This document shows, in pieces, positions 26,306-35,506 of a stretch of DNA of 64,000 nucleotides. Positions within the stretch are counted from its first letter, which is position 1, and each line of letters begins with the position of its first letter. The position numbers were made by a program, and so were the translations under genes. This DNA is from Bacteroidales bacterium UBA1195 (GTDB lineage: Bacteria > Bacteroidota > Bacteroidia > Bacteroidales > WCHB1-69). A model generated the notes under the pieces. The model was given only the letters and a program-made list of their open reading frames with translations, made no database searches and was not told where the DNA came from. The DNA lies in NCBI GenBank assembly GCA_002309855.1, contig DBYD01000035.1:14595-78594 (forward strand). Reading direction: 5' to 3'.

Positions 26306-29212
26306 TCAGTACTTGACAATATCCTTGAATTTCAGCTTGACGACTTTTCCGTATTGCTGCAACTCTTTCAGGTCGATTTTTTTCGCATTCCCCGAAATTC
26401 CGATTACCTGAGTCCGGTTTTTGATATATTTAGCATGGAATGCGCGAAGGTCATCGTAGTTAATGTTCCTGATCTGCGCGGTGGTCTCCGGACGCGGGTC
26501 GCTCTCAAAATGCCGGATCTCCTTCCAGTAGCAGACCTGATCCGGAATTCTGCGGAAGCCGATATAGTTGCTGTTTCTGGTGGAGATTATGTACTGCTGC
26601 ACCACCGGGAACTTTTCCGGACGTTCGGGAAAAGCGCGGACCAGCTCCATCATGGCATCCACACCTTCGTTTGTCTTGTCGCACTGGGTGCCGAGATAGC
26701 ATCCCAAATAGGGATTGTACCGGTTAAGCACATCGTAGCTGAAATAACCGTATGTGGAATACCCCAGGGAACGGAATTCACGGATTTCCTGGAAAACGAC
26801 CGAGTTCATGCCGCCGCCGAAATATTCGTCAAACAGGATGGCCGCAGGAATGTCATTCAGGTCGAACTTGTCGCCATATTCAGTGACGAAGCGTATGTCG
26901 CTTTTCAAAAACGATTTGTTGGTAAGATAGTAAACCACATCGGTGTCATGCCTTGCGTGAGGACGGACACGCGGAGCCGTCCTTTCAGTACCGTTGCGTA
27001 CCAGCCCCTTTTCCAGCAGAATGTCCCTAATCCGCTCCGGAGCGGTGTTCCCCACGAATGACACATAGCCATCGCGTTGGTACATCGGTTCAAGCAGGGA
27101 AACCAGCTCCTCCCCGGTCAGTTTTTTCAGCTCTTTGATTGTGAGTTGTTCAAGAAACGGTGAATTTTCACCATGCTGCAGGTAGTAGTATAGGGCATAA
27201 TTCCAAGAGAAATCTTCGTTCTTGGATGATTTCTTGTCGGCCTTGGTCTCTTCTATGATATTCTTCAACTGCTGCGCATCGTGCCTTGGATGCTGTAGTT
27301 TCAGAATTGCCAAAGAGAGGATGGTGTCTAAATTTTCCTCAAAACCACTGATTTCCAAATAAATGTTATCATATTCGGTGTAGATGCCGAATTCACCACC
27401 AAACCTCTTGAGTTCAATCTCGAACTGGTGCAGGTCCATCTCACCGGCACCAAGCATCTCCAGGTATCCGGCGGCGGTTTCCAGCCGCCTGTCGTCCGCC
27501 TCCCCATAATGGTAACAGATGGAGAGAGTGAAAATGTTGTTTTTCGGATTAGGTGAAGCATACAGGTTGCAGCCGGAGGTGACAGGCAATGTGGTAACCG
27601 CCTTGTCAAAATCAATCACCTGCGGCGTTATCTCATTGACGTGCCGCTCCCCGATCATCCGTGCAAATTCCGATTCCTCCCCCTGGTTCTGGACATCAAG
27701 GTGATCCCAGTCCGGCTTGACGGCAGAGTTTTTCTTCGGCAAACCCATGGATGAGCGGATGGATGTACAACGGAGACTGTCGAAATAGCGGTTGGCCACC
27801 TCCATGATCTCCTCCCTTGTCATGTTTTGGAGCCGTTCGTTGTCCTGTTCCCATTCCTCGTAGCTGCTGCCCTCACAGATGAGCTGTTCCAGCAACATGG
27901 CGATGCCGTTCACACTTTCAACCTGTTCCAGCCGGTCCCGCAAGTTCTGCATCTTTATGCTTTCGAGCAGCCGGTCACTGAAAAGACCCTTCTTTACCGA
28001 ATCGATGCAGTTCCAAATCATCTCCTCGGCTTCCGCGTGTTTCTGCCCGACAAGTTTGGGAATATAGAGGATCACATTGCTGCCGGCATCCTCCAACGAA
28101 AGGGGAATAAGATTAGCGGAGAGCAGTTTCCCACTGGTGGAGAGTTTGTCCATGCTGCCGTTGCCGCCAGAGAGAATTTCGCTCATCACCTCCAACGTCA
28201 GTTTGTCAGGATGATGGTTTGGAACGCCGGGGAAAAACATCAGCCCCGCTTTGATGGGAGTCTGCTTCACCTCCTTGACCACCCGGCTTTCAAATTTCGG
28301 GAGCTCATATTCCGCCTTGGGCTGTGGCTCCCCTTTCGGCAATGCGTTGAAACGCTCCCTTACCATCTGCAACGCCTCCTCCGTGTTGAAGTCCCCCACC
28401 AGCAACAGGGTCATGTTGGACGCCACGTAATATTTGTCATAGAACACCTTCATCTGGGAAGGCTGCGGGTTTTTAAGATGTTCGTCCAGACCTATCACAT
28501 CGCGGCTGTAGGGATGGCTGCCGAAGGATTCCCTGAAAATGTTGCGGGTGAACTCATACATCATGTCATTGGCGTAGAGGTTGCGCTCCTCATACACCGC
28601 CTCAAGTTCGCTCTGGAAAAGCCGGTACACCGGATTGCGGAAACGCTCCACATATACATCCATCCAGTTTTCCAGCTGATTGCTGGGCAACGTGTTATAG
28701 TAGACGGTATAGTCATAGCTCGTACCCGCATTGAGGCCGGTACAGCCCATTTTCTGCAGGATTGCATCGGTCTCATTGGCGATGGCGAACTTGGAGGCCT
28801 CGATGTTGAGCCGGTTTATCTCCTTCTGCACGGCCTTGCGCCCCTCCTCATCCTTTGTCTCGCGCAACTTGTCGTACATCATGCTGATGCTGTCAAGGTA
28901 GATCTTCTCATTTGCCCAGTCGGTGGTGCCGATTCGGTCGGTACCCTTGAACATCATGTGCTCGAAATAGTGGGCGACTCCGGTGTAGGCGGTGTCCTCG
29001 TTCTTGCTCCCGGCATGCACGATGACCGCCCCGAAAACCTTGGGAGCGGAATGCTCCTCGGCCATGACCACCTTCAGGCCGTTCTCCAGGTGAAAAGTCC
29101 GCACGTCCAACCGTTCCTGCGGTTGGGATGTTTTCATGACCTGCGCTGAGACGCCGGTGCACAGACCGATAGTGAGTGCGGCGGCGAGAAAGAGTGTTGC
29201 TGTTTTTTTCAT
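26306..29212 (-). CDS. M16-family (pitrilysin-type) zinc protease
   Basis: A 968-residue exported peptidase with signal peptide ending near CTGVSAQ. The inverted zinc motif HxxEH is intact in VAHYFEHMMFKGTD, and the third Glu ligand is expected in ELEAVYEERN about 75 residues on. It has two M16 halves plus C-terminal non-catalytic halves, as in full-length insulinase-type enzymes. It is likely periplasmic and degrades oligopeptides. It stands alone on the minus strand, convergent with miaA. Confidence 0.92.
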   Translation of the reverse strand: MKKTATLFLAAALTIGLCTGVSAQVMKTSQPQERLDVRTFHLENGLKVVMAEEHSAPKVFGAVIVHAGSKNEDTAYTGVAHYFEHMMFKGTDRIGTTDWANEKIYLDSISMMYDKLRETKDEEGRKAVQKEINRLNIEASKFAIANETDAILQKMGCTGLNAGTSYDYTVYYNTLPSNQLENWMDVYVERFRNPVYRLFQSELEAVYEERNLYANDMMYEFTRNIFRESFGSHPYSRDVIGLDEHLKNPQPSQMKVFYDKYYVASNMTLLLVGDFNTEEALQMVRERFNALPKGEPQPKAEYELPKFESRVVKEVKQTPIKAGLMFFPGVPNHHPDKLTLEVMSEILSGGNGSMDKLSTSGKLLSANLIPLSLEDAGSNVILYIPKLVGQKHAEAEEMIWNCIDSVKKGLFSDRLLESIKMQNLRDRLEQVESVNGIAMLLEQLICEGSSYEEWEQDNERLQNMTREEIMEVANRYFDSLRCTSIRSSMGLPKKNSAVKPDWDHLDVQNQGEESEFARMIGERHVNEITPQVIDFDKAVTTLPVTSGCNLYASPNPKNNIFTLSICYHYGEADDRRLETAAGYLEMLGAGEMDLHQFEIELKRFGGEFGIYTEYDNIYLEISGFEENLDTILSLAILKLQHPRHDAQQLKNIIEETKADKKSSKNEDFSWNYALYYYLQHGENSPFLEQLTIKELKKLTGEELVSLLEPMYQRDGYVSFVGNTAPERIRDILLEKGLVRNGTERTAPRVRPHARHDTDVVYYLTNKSFLKSDIRFVTEYGDKFDLNDIPAAILFDEYFGGGMNSVVFQEIREFRSLGYSTYGYFSYDVLNRYNPYLGCYLGTQCDKTNEGVDAMMELVRAFPERPEKFPVVQQYIISTRNSNYIGFRRIPDQVCYWKEIRHFESDPRPETTAQIRNINYDDLRAFHAKYIKNRTQVIGISGNAKKIDLKELQQYGKVVKLKFKDIVKY

Positions 29213-29332
29213 CAGATTATTGATTAATTTAATTGATTATCTTTTTACCGTTACTAAAACGTTTCAGCCACCCGGAATATTACATGCCGCAGCGGAAAAA
29301 TATTCACCCCTCCACGAGTTCCAGCATGAAGC

Positions 29333-30475
29333 TCATGAAAGCATCCTTCTTTTTATCCACAAGCCGAAGAATCTGTCGCTGACACGGTAACGTTTGTTCT
29401 CCTCCACAACAAGCTCCTCTTCCAGCAATGTCTTAATGGCCGCCTGCACCGAACTGGCGGAAGCCAGCTTGTGCCTTTTGACAAAAGCTGCGGAGGTTAT
29501 CTGCGAGGCCCAACCATCCGCGGCAATGGCATAAAGGAGGGTTTTCTGCCTCAAGGTCATCTTTGACAGATATTCCTTGTACATGCTTTCATTGCTATCA
29601 AGGACAGCCTGCAACGAGTCCATAACCGTCTCCATGCCGCAAGCCTCGCCCGGCGCAGTATTGGAAAAAGCCCCGTTCATAGTTTTTTGGACATAATAGG
29701 TGTGCCCCTCAAACATGTCATACACCGTTCCCGCCACTTCAGCCTCAATTTTACGATTCTTTTCTGAGAATTTTTCGCAGATGAACTCAATATATTGCTC
29801 ACGCGGGATGGCCGCCAGATCCATATTGTCGGCACTTTTATAGAACGGACGGCTATGGCTGTCAAACATCAGCCCAAGCATGTGCTTTTCACTGCCTGCA
29901 AAAATAAAATGGCAGTTGCCTGACCTTTGCATGTGTCCCCTCAGCAACGCCTCAATGTTTTTTTCCGGATACCTGCCTATCTGCTGGAACTCGTCAATGG
30001 CCAGAATACATGGACGGTCTGCCTGCTGCAGATAGCGGAAAATCTCCTCCAGCGTGTATTCCGGCTGTTCAATGTCCCCCAAACCGACACTGAAGGTTGG
30101 TGTACCTGAAACAGCATCAAATCCAAAACTGCCGTTGAGACTCCGCAAGGCCTTCAAAAACAGCCGGGTCATTTTTTTCCCGCGCGGCATTATCTGCTCA
30201 TAAACCGCACGGCCCAATTCATGAACCAGCTCCTGCAGACATGTGGTATGCAGTATGTCAATAAAAAAGGTGTAATATTTCCTTTCCAGCTCAGGTTTGT
30301 CGAAACAGTATTGTATCAAACCCGTCTTTCCCATGCGGCGGTCCGATTTCAGCACCACATTGTTCCCGTTAAGCAGGAGTTTCACCAATCTTTCAGATTC
30401 CGCCTTGCGGTCACAGAAATATTCAGGGTCTATACGACCCGTCACCACAAAAGGATTATTCTCGTTTTTAACCAT
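29333..30475 (-). CDS. AAA ATPase of the archaeal-ATPase (PF01637-like) group
   Basis: A 380-residue ATPase. P-loop SDRRMGKTGLIQYC, Walker B PCILAIDEFQQIGRYP and sensor-like FIFAGSEKHML are visible. The end carries a winged helix (TLRQKTLLYAIAADGWASQ) and finishes YRVSDRFFGLWIKRRML, the typical close of the ATPase domain set without the nuclease-like C-terminal part found in DUF234 members. Function in this family is unknown; stand-alone members are often scattered in many copies. A dedicated promoter with a long inverted repeat upstream suggests self-regulation. Confidence 0.8.
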   Translation of the reverse strand: MVKNENNPFVVTGRIDPEYFCDRKAESERLVKLLLNGNNVVLKSDRRMGKTGLIQYCFDKPELERKYYTFFIDILHTTCLQELVHELGRAVYEQIMPRGKKMTRLFLKALRSLNGSFGFDAVSGTPTFSVGLGDIEQPEYTLEEIFRYLQQADRPCILAIDEFQQIGRYPEKNIEALLRGHMQRSGNCHFIFAGSEKHMLGLMFDSHSRPFYKSADNMDLAAIPREQYIEFICEKFSEKNRKIEAEVAGTVYDMFEGHTYYVQKTMNGAFSNTAPGEACGMETVMDSLQAVLDSNESMYKEYLSKMTLRQKTLLYAIAADGWASQITSAAFVKRHKLASASSVQAAIKTLLEEELVVEENKRYRVSDRFFGLWIKRRMLS

Positions 30476-30531
30476 TTAAATTAAATTTTAATAGTTATTC
30501 CAAAAACATTCGCCATGTTTTTTCCGTTTTG

Positions 30532-30539
30532 CAAAGATA
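30532..30539 (-). promoter_or_regulatory. Bacteroidetes -7 element for the AAA ATPase gene
   Basis: The minus strand reads TATCTTTG, 57 bases upstream of the start codon, immediately downstream of the inverted-repeat block. Confidence 0.6.
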
Positions 30540-30553
30540 CAAAATTTTCCATA

Positions 30554-30601
30554 AATTATGCAAAATAAATTATGCAATTTCAATAATTCAAATTGCATAA
30601 T
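30554..30601. promoter_or_regulatory. Operator-like inverted repeat upstream of the AAA ATPase gene
   Basis: ATTATGCAATTT (30569-30580) and AAATTGCATAAT (30590-30601) form a perfect 12-bp inverted repeat with a 9-base spacer. A further half-site AAATTATGCAA starts at 30553. The block ends 15 bases upstream of the -7 element, where a regulator would cover the -33 region. Confidence 0.55.
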
Positions 30602-30660
30602 GGCATATATCATTATTTATCAATAATATATAATACGAATGCGGACTTAAAAATCAATTC

Positions 30661-30702
30661 TGCGCAATATTTTGCGCAATATTTTGCAAAAATTGCACAA
30701 CA
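30661..30702. repeat. Iterated TTGCGCAATATT palindromes
   Basis: TGCGCAATATTT is repeated in tandem from 30661, followed by TGCAAAAATTGCACAA. The repeats are themselves near-palindromic. They lie between the 3' end of the ABC exporter gene and the AAA ATPase promoter, and may be a further regulator-binding array or a structured 3' end. The rest of the 248-base gap is AT-rich without other visible features. Confidence 0.45.
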
Positions 30703-30723
30703 AACTGTACAATTTGTCCAGAT

Positions 30724-32940
30724 TCACCCCTCCCCGAGCTCCAGCTGGTTCTTCACGAGGCTGTAGTAGGCGCCGCGGAGGGCGGTGAGCTCCTCGTGGG
30801 TGCCGCGCTCAACGATGCGGCCGTTGTCAAGCACCACAATCTGGTCGGCGTGGCGGACGGTGCTAAGCCGGTGCGCCACAATCACCACGGTGCGCCCCTT
30901 GTAGAACCGCTGCAGGTTCTCCATGATGATGCGCTCGTTGTTGGCGTCCAAAGCGTTGGTGGCCTCGTCGAAAAAGAGGTAGTCGGGATTCTTATAGACA
31001 GCGCGGGCGATGAGGATGCGCTGCCGCTGCCCCTGGCTGATGCCCTTCCCCTCCTGCCCTATCTTGGTGTTGAAGCCGGTCGGCAGCGACTCAACCATCT
31101 GGCGGATGTTCGCCACATCCGCCGCAAAAAGCAGACGCTGCGTGTCTATCCGCTCCTCGCCGACCGCAATGTTCCGCGCGATGGTGTCGGAGAAGATGAA
31201 GCCCTCCTGCATCACGCTGCCGCAGCGTTCGCGCCAGTAGTGGCGGCTTACCGCCTCCAGCGGGGTCGCGCCCACACGGATGTCACCGCCGGTCGGGGGA
31301 TAGAAGCCCAAAAGCAGTTTTACAAGCGTGGTCTTGCCGCTGCCGCTGCCGCCCACGATGGCGGTCACCTTGCCGGAGGGAATATCCAGATCAATATCCT
31401 GCAGCACATCCGCGCCCAAGGTGTCGTAACGGAAACGGAGGCTGCTCACATGCAGCGACGGCAGTGCGCCGCCGGCCTCCACCGGAAGCTGCCGCAGCTT
31501 GCCCTCCTCGTCCTCCTCCTCATCCTTGCGGTTGTGGATCTCGCCCAAACGCTCAAGGCTTATCTTCGCATCCTGCGCCGACTGCACGAATCCGATCATC
31601 TGGTTCACGGGCGAGTTGAGCTGCCCGATTATGTACTGCACCGCCGTCATCATGCCGAGGGTCATGTCGCCGCGGATGACCGCCGCCGCCGAAACGAACG
31701 AAATGAGGATGTTCTTCGTCTCGTTGATGAAAAAGGCTCCGCTCTGCTGGTACTGGCTCAACGCCAAGCCCTTTATGCTCACGCGGAAGAGCCGCGCCTG
31801 TATGTTCTCCCATTCCCAGCGCTTCTGCCGCTCGCAGTTGTTCAGTTTTATCTCCTGCATACCGGTAATCAGCTGGTACAGGTTGCTCTGCTCCGCCGAA
31901 GCCTGCGCGAACCGTTTGTAGTCCAACTCCTTCCTCTTTTTCAAAAAGAGCGTTATCCAAAAGACATACAGCAGGCTGGCTATCAGAAAGACAATGAACA
32001 GCTTCAGGCTATATACCGCCAGCACAACGCTGAAGACAATCAGGCTCACAAAGGAGAAGAGCGTGTTGAGCGTGGTTGAGGTCAGAAATGCCTCGATGCG
32101 GCTGTGGTCGCCGATGCGCTGCATGAGGTCGCCGATCATCTTGGTGTCGAAAAAGCCGATGGGCAGCTTCATCAGCTTGATGAGGAAGTCGGAGATGATG
32201 GAGATGTTGATGCGCGTGCTGATGTGCAGCAGTATCCACGAGCGGATGAACTCCACTGAGGTCTGCGCCACGTAGAGGGTCAGCTGCGCGATGAGTATCA
32301 CCGTCACGAAGCGCAGGTTGCTGTTGCCGATGCCGTAGTCAACGATGCTCTGCGAGAGGAAAGGGAATATCAGCTGCAGCAGCGTGCCGAGCAGCATCCC
32401 GAGAAAGAGCTGGGTGATGAGTTTTTTATATGGTTTCAGATATTTCAGCACAAAGCGCAGGCGGGTCTTGTCCGGCTTTTCGCCCTCGGCGTTGTAGAAG
32501 TCGGGGGTCGGTTCCAGCAGCAGTGCGATGCCCTCCTGCTCCCTGTTGTTCTGCGTGGAGCACCACGATGAGGCAAACTCCTCCGCAGTATAGCGGATGC
32601 GCCCGCCAATCGGGTCGGCCACGCATACTGTGGTGCCGCGACGGCGTTTTTCAATCGCATACACCACCACAAAGTGATTCTGCCGCCAATGCACGATGCA
32701 GGGCAGCGGCGCCTCACACAGTTTTTCAAAACTTATGCGCACTCCGAGGCTCTTGAAGCCGATACTCTCCGCCGCCGCGCTGATTCCGAGCAGGCTCACC
32801 CCCTCGCGGCTGTAGCTGCTGCGCTGCCGCAACGTCTCCAAATTGTAATGGCGGCCGTAGTGCGCCGCAACCATCCGCAGGCAGGTCGGCCCGCAATCCA
32901 TCGCATCCAACTGCGTAAACAAAGGGAATTTTTTTTTCAT
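30724..32940 (-). CDS. C39-peptidase-containing ABC exporter (bacteriocin-type)
   Basis: A 738-residue exporter that removes double-glycine leaders and exports peptides. It starts with a C39 peptidase domain (Cys in QLDAMDCGPTCLRM, His in IVHWRQNHFVVVY, Asp in CVADPIGG). Next is a six-helix transmembrane domain (~160-450), then an ABC ATPase with Walker A VGGSGSGKTT, signature ISQGQRQRILIARA and Walker B YLFFDEATNALD. It follows the HlyD-type partner gene by 3 bases. No double-glycine precursor peptide is visible nearby, so the cargo is elsewhere or very short. Confidence 0.92.
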   Translation of the reverse strand: MKKKFPLFTQLDAMDCGPTCLRMVAAHYGRHYNLETLRQRSSYSREGVSLLGISAAAESIGFKSLGVRISFEKLCEAPLPCIVHWRQNHFVVVYAIEKRRRGTTVCVADPIGGRIRYTAEEFASSWCSTQNNREQEGIALLLEPTPDFYNAEGEKPDKTRLRFVLKYLKPYKKLITQLFLGMLLGTLLQLIFPFLSQSIVDYGIGNSNLRFVTVILIAQLTLYVAQTSVEFIRSWILLHISTRINISIISDFLIKLMKLPIGFFDTKMIGDLMQRIGDHSRIEAFLTSTTLNTLFSFVSLIVFSVVLAVYSLKLFIVFLIASLLYVFWITLFLKKRKELDYKRFAQASAEQSNLYQLITGMQEIKLNNCERQKRWEWENIQARLFRVSIKGLALSQYQQSGAFFINETKNILISFVSAAAVIRGDMTLGMMTAVQYIIGQLNSPVNQMIGFVQSAQDAKISLERLGEIHNRKDEEEDEEGKLRQLPVEAGGALPSLHVSSLRFRYDTLGADVLQDIDLDIPSGKVTAIVGGSGSGKTTLVKLLLGFYPPTGGDIRVGATPLEAVSRHYWRERCGSVMQEGFIFSDTIARNIAVGEERIDTQRLLFAADVANIRQMVESLPTGFNTKIGQEGKGISQGQRQRILIARAVYKNPDYLFFDEATNALDANNERIIMENLQRFYKGRTVVIVAHRLSTVRHADQIVVLDNGRIVERGTHEELTALRGAYYSLVKNQLELGEG

Positions 32941-32943
32941 TTT

Positions 32944-34269
32944 TTATCGGTACAATATAGCCTTTATCGGATTCAAAAATCTGTCTATCAACCGTAAATC
33001 GTCCGTAATCACCTCCGCCGTGCCGGTCATCTCCTGCGTGAAATCCAGCTGTTTGTGGTATGTGGTCTCTAACCGCTGCGGAAAATCCACCTCAAGCAGG
33101 AATGCGCGTCCGCCCTCCGGCAGCTGCACCGGCACCAATGATATATGCCGTATGGCAACCTTCACCATGCCGTATTCCATGTAGGGGTAGCCGTCAAACT
33201 TGATGTTGGCGGTCTGACCCACCTTAACCTTGCCAGCACCTTGCGGCGGAAGCAATATCTTCCCGATGATGCGTGCCTGCCGCTCCGGCACAACCGTTGC
33301 CACCACCTCACCTGCGGTCACGTTCTGGTTGCGCTGCCAGTAGGTGGTGAAGGCCACCCTGCCTTCGCACGGCGCCTTGAGCAGGTAGGTCTGCTCCCAC
33401 GCCTCCATTTCGGCCAGCAGCCCGTCACGCGCCCCCTCCAAAGCAAGGTTTAGGCTGTTTTCCTGGTCGTTGCGCTGCTGCTCCAGGTCGAAGAGGCTCT
33501 GCTCCAGCTGCAGCAGGCTCATACGACGGTTGTCGCAGGTGGCGCAGGCCGATTCATACTCCTGCCGCTGCTGAAGGTAGCGGCTCCGGCTGTTCTCATA
33601 TTCCGATTTCGAGGTCAGCCCCTTGGCGTGGAGGCCGGAGTCCATCGCAAAGAGGGTGTGGGCGATTTCGAGCTGCTGGCGCTGGGTGTTCCGCTGACGC
33701 TCGCTGTTCCTGAGCAGCAGACGTCCGGCGGCAATCTCCTTACCGATGGCCTTGGCCTTCTGCCGGTGGTAGTCGGTGCGGATAAAGTAGTCGTAGTCCT
33801 CACGCGCCTTGAGGTAGGCGAAGTAGGCGGACTGGATGCCGCCAAGCTGTAGCAGCGTGTCGCGGGAGGCTTCGGAGATGTGATGCCGCAGCCATTGCAC
33901 GTCCTGCCACCGCGCCGGGTTCTCCAGCACGGCGATGGGCGCACCCTCCGTCACAATTTCACCCTCAGTGACGAAAAGCGTGTCGATTTTGCCGCTGCTA
34001 CGCGCCGCCACACCTGCAGGCAGGTGCTCCGTTGTCACCGTCACAGGTGCCTGCAGCACGTCCGGATATTTGATGAAGCAGCTGCCGGCGAACAGCCCCG
34101 CAACCACAACAAATATTACGGTGATGCCCCAGCGCACGATCCTCCTCGGCGGCCTGCCGAGGATTTCACGGACCTCCTCACTGCGGAGGGAAAGGTTCGC
34201 ATCGTCCTGAAACATTTCCGCATTCTCCGCTCCCTGAGCGGATTCCATGTCAGACCTCACGTTATCCAT
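32944..34269 (-). CDS. HlyD-family periplasmic adaptor
   Basis: A 441-residue membrane-fusion protein with one transmembrane helix near residues 47-66 (WGITVIFVVVAGLFAGS). Then come a lipoyl/biotinyl-like first half (PAGVAARSSGKIDTLFVTEG), a long coiled-coil hairpin (~150-270, rich in Gln/Glu/Arg), the returning lipoyl half (KAPCEGRVAFTTYWQRNQ) and a beta-barrel end. It connects the C39-ABC exporter to a TolC-type channel. It is the first gene of the two-gene operon. Confidence 0.9.
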   Translation of the reverse strand: MDNVRSDMESAQGAENAEMFQDDANLSLRSEEVREILGRPPRRIVRWGITVIFVVVAGLFAGSCFIKYPDVLQAPVTVTTEHLPAGVAARSSGKIDTLFVTEGEIVTEGAPIAVLENPARWQDVQWLRHHISEASRDTLLQLGGIQSAYFAYLKAREDYDYFIRTDYHRQKAKAIGKEIAAGRLLLRNSERQRNTQRQQLEIAHTLFAMDSGLHAKGLTSKSEYENSRSRYLQQRQEYESACATCDNRRMSLLQLEQSLFDLEQQRNDQENSLNLALEGARDGLLAEMEAWEQTYLLKAPCEGRVAFTTYWQRNQNVTAGEVVATVVPERQARIIGKILLPPQGAGKVKVGQTANIKFDGYPYMEYGMVKVAIRHISLVPVQLPEGGRAFLLEVDFPQRLETTYHKQLDFTQEMTGTAEVITDDLRLIDRFLNPIKAILYR

Positions 34270-34321
34270 GATTTATTTTTTTACATTTTTTACCATTTTC
34301 GCAAGCCTCTGCCTGCGGCTG

Positions 34322-34329
34322 CAAAAGTA
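34322..34329 (-). promoter_or_regulatory. Bacteroidetes -7 element for the exporter operon
   Basis: The minus strand reads TACTTTTG, 53 bases upstream of the HlyD start. Confidence 0.6.
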
Positions 34330-34463
34330 GTAAAAATTGGGATGCGAAACAACAGCACGCGGCATTATTTTCAATCTTTGCAGAATCCGCACCGGCAGAA
34401 ATGCCAAATTTTGCGATTTTGAGCATTTTTGGCGAAAAAAATTTTGCGAATCCAAAAAATGGC

Positions 34464-34471
34464 TACTTTTG
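34464..34471 (+). promoter_or_regulatory. Bacteroidetes -7 element for the M28 peptidase gene
   Basis: TACTTTTG ends 18 bases before the ATG at 34490; a TTG at 34444-34446 may serve as -33 element. Confidence 0.65.
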
Positions 34472-34489
34472 CATCCAAAATCTGATAAC

Positions 34490-35485
34490 ATGAAGCATAA
34501 TTGCAAAAAACTATCCATCATTATCGCATGCGGCCTGCTCTGCATGGCCGGATGCCAGCGCTCCCGGCAGGAGAGCCAGCCTGCGGAAACATCCACCAAA
34601 CCGGTGGAGCGTCCCTCCTTTGACGCCGATTCGGCATACGCCTATGTCGCGGCCCAGTGCGGTTTCGGCCCGAGAGTGCCCAACACTGAGGCGCACCGCC
34701 GTTGCAGCCGGTACATCATTGAAACTTTACGCAGCTTCTGCGACACGGTATATGTGCAGGAATTCTCTGTACGCGCATACGACGGCACAATACTGAAGGG
34801 AAAAAACATCATCGGCAGCTTCAACCCGCAGTCGGACAAGCGCCTGTTCGCCGCCGCCCATTGGGACTCCCGCCCCTACGCCGACCACGACCCCAATCCG
34901 GCAAACCACCGCACCCCGATTGACGGCGCCAACGACGGCGCGAGCGGTATCGGCGTGCTGATGGAGAGTGCCCGCCAGCTTTCCCTAAACCGTCCGCAGA
35001 ACGGCATCGACCTCATCTGCTTCGATGTGGAGGATTACGGAGCACCGCAGGATGAAGAATCAGGCATCCAGGACGACTGGTGCCTCGGCTCGCAATACTG
35101 GTCACAGCATCCGCACATTCCAGGCTACCGCGCCCGTTTCGGCGTGCTGCTTGACATGGTCGGGGGAGAGAACGCGGTCTTCTGCAAGGAGGGGACCTCC
35201 GACTATTATGCCCGCGACATCATGGAGCGGGTATGGAACGCGGCGGCGCAATTGGGCTACGCCCCTGTTTTCAGCCGCAAAGTTACCGCCCCCATCATCG
35301 ACGACCATCTTTACATTAACAAGATGACACGCATCCCGGTGATTGACATAATCGAATATCACGATGGGAGCGGCACGGGATTCAACCCGAAATGGCACAC
35401 GCTTGAGGACAATCTCCAGAACATCGACCGCAACACCCTGCAGAAGGTGGGCGAAGTGCTGCTGCACACCCTGCGCAACGAATAG
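34490..35485 (+). CDS. M28-family lipoprotein, glutaminyl-peptide cyclotransferase-like
   Basis: A 331-residue lipoprotein. The start at 34490 gives a clean lipoprotein signal (MKHNCKKLSIIIACGLLCMA, then GC); the longer ORF from 34337 runs through the promoter and is rejected. The metal ligands expected for the M28/QC fold are visible: AAHWDSRPYAD (His), DGANDGASG (Asp), CFDVEDYG (Glu), LLDMVGGE (Asp) and KWHTLEDN (His). Such proteins cyclise N-terminal Gln to pyroglutamate on exported proteins in Bacteroidota. It is anchored in an envelope membrane facing the periplasm and is convergent with the barrel gene. Confidence 0.85.
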   Translation: MKHNCKKLSIIIACGLLCMAGCQRSRQESQPAETSTKPVERPSFDADSAYAYVAAQCGFGPRVPNTEAHRRCSRYIIETLRSFCDTVYVQEFSVRAYDGTILKGKNIIGSFNPQSDKRLFAAAHWDSRPYADHDPNPANHRTPIDGANDGASGIGVLMESARQLSLNRPQNGIDLICFDVEDYGAPQDEESGIQDDWCLGSQYWSQHPHIPGYRARFGVLLDMVGGENAVFCKEGTSDYYARDIMERVWNAAAQLGYAPVFSRKVTAPIIDDHLYINKMTRIPVIDIIEYHDGSGTGFNPKWHTLEDNLQNIDRNTLQKVGEVLLHTLRNE

Positions 35486-35506
35486 GGAATTATCATTATT
35501 TCCTTT

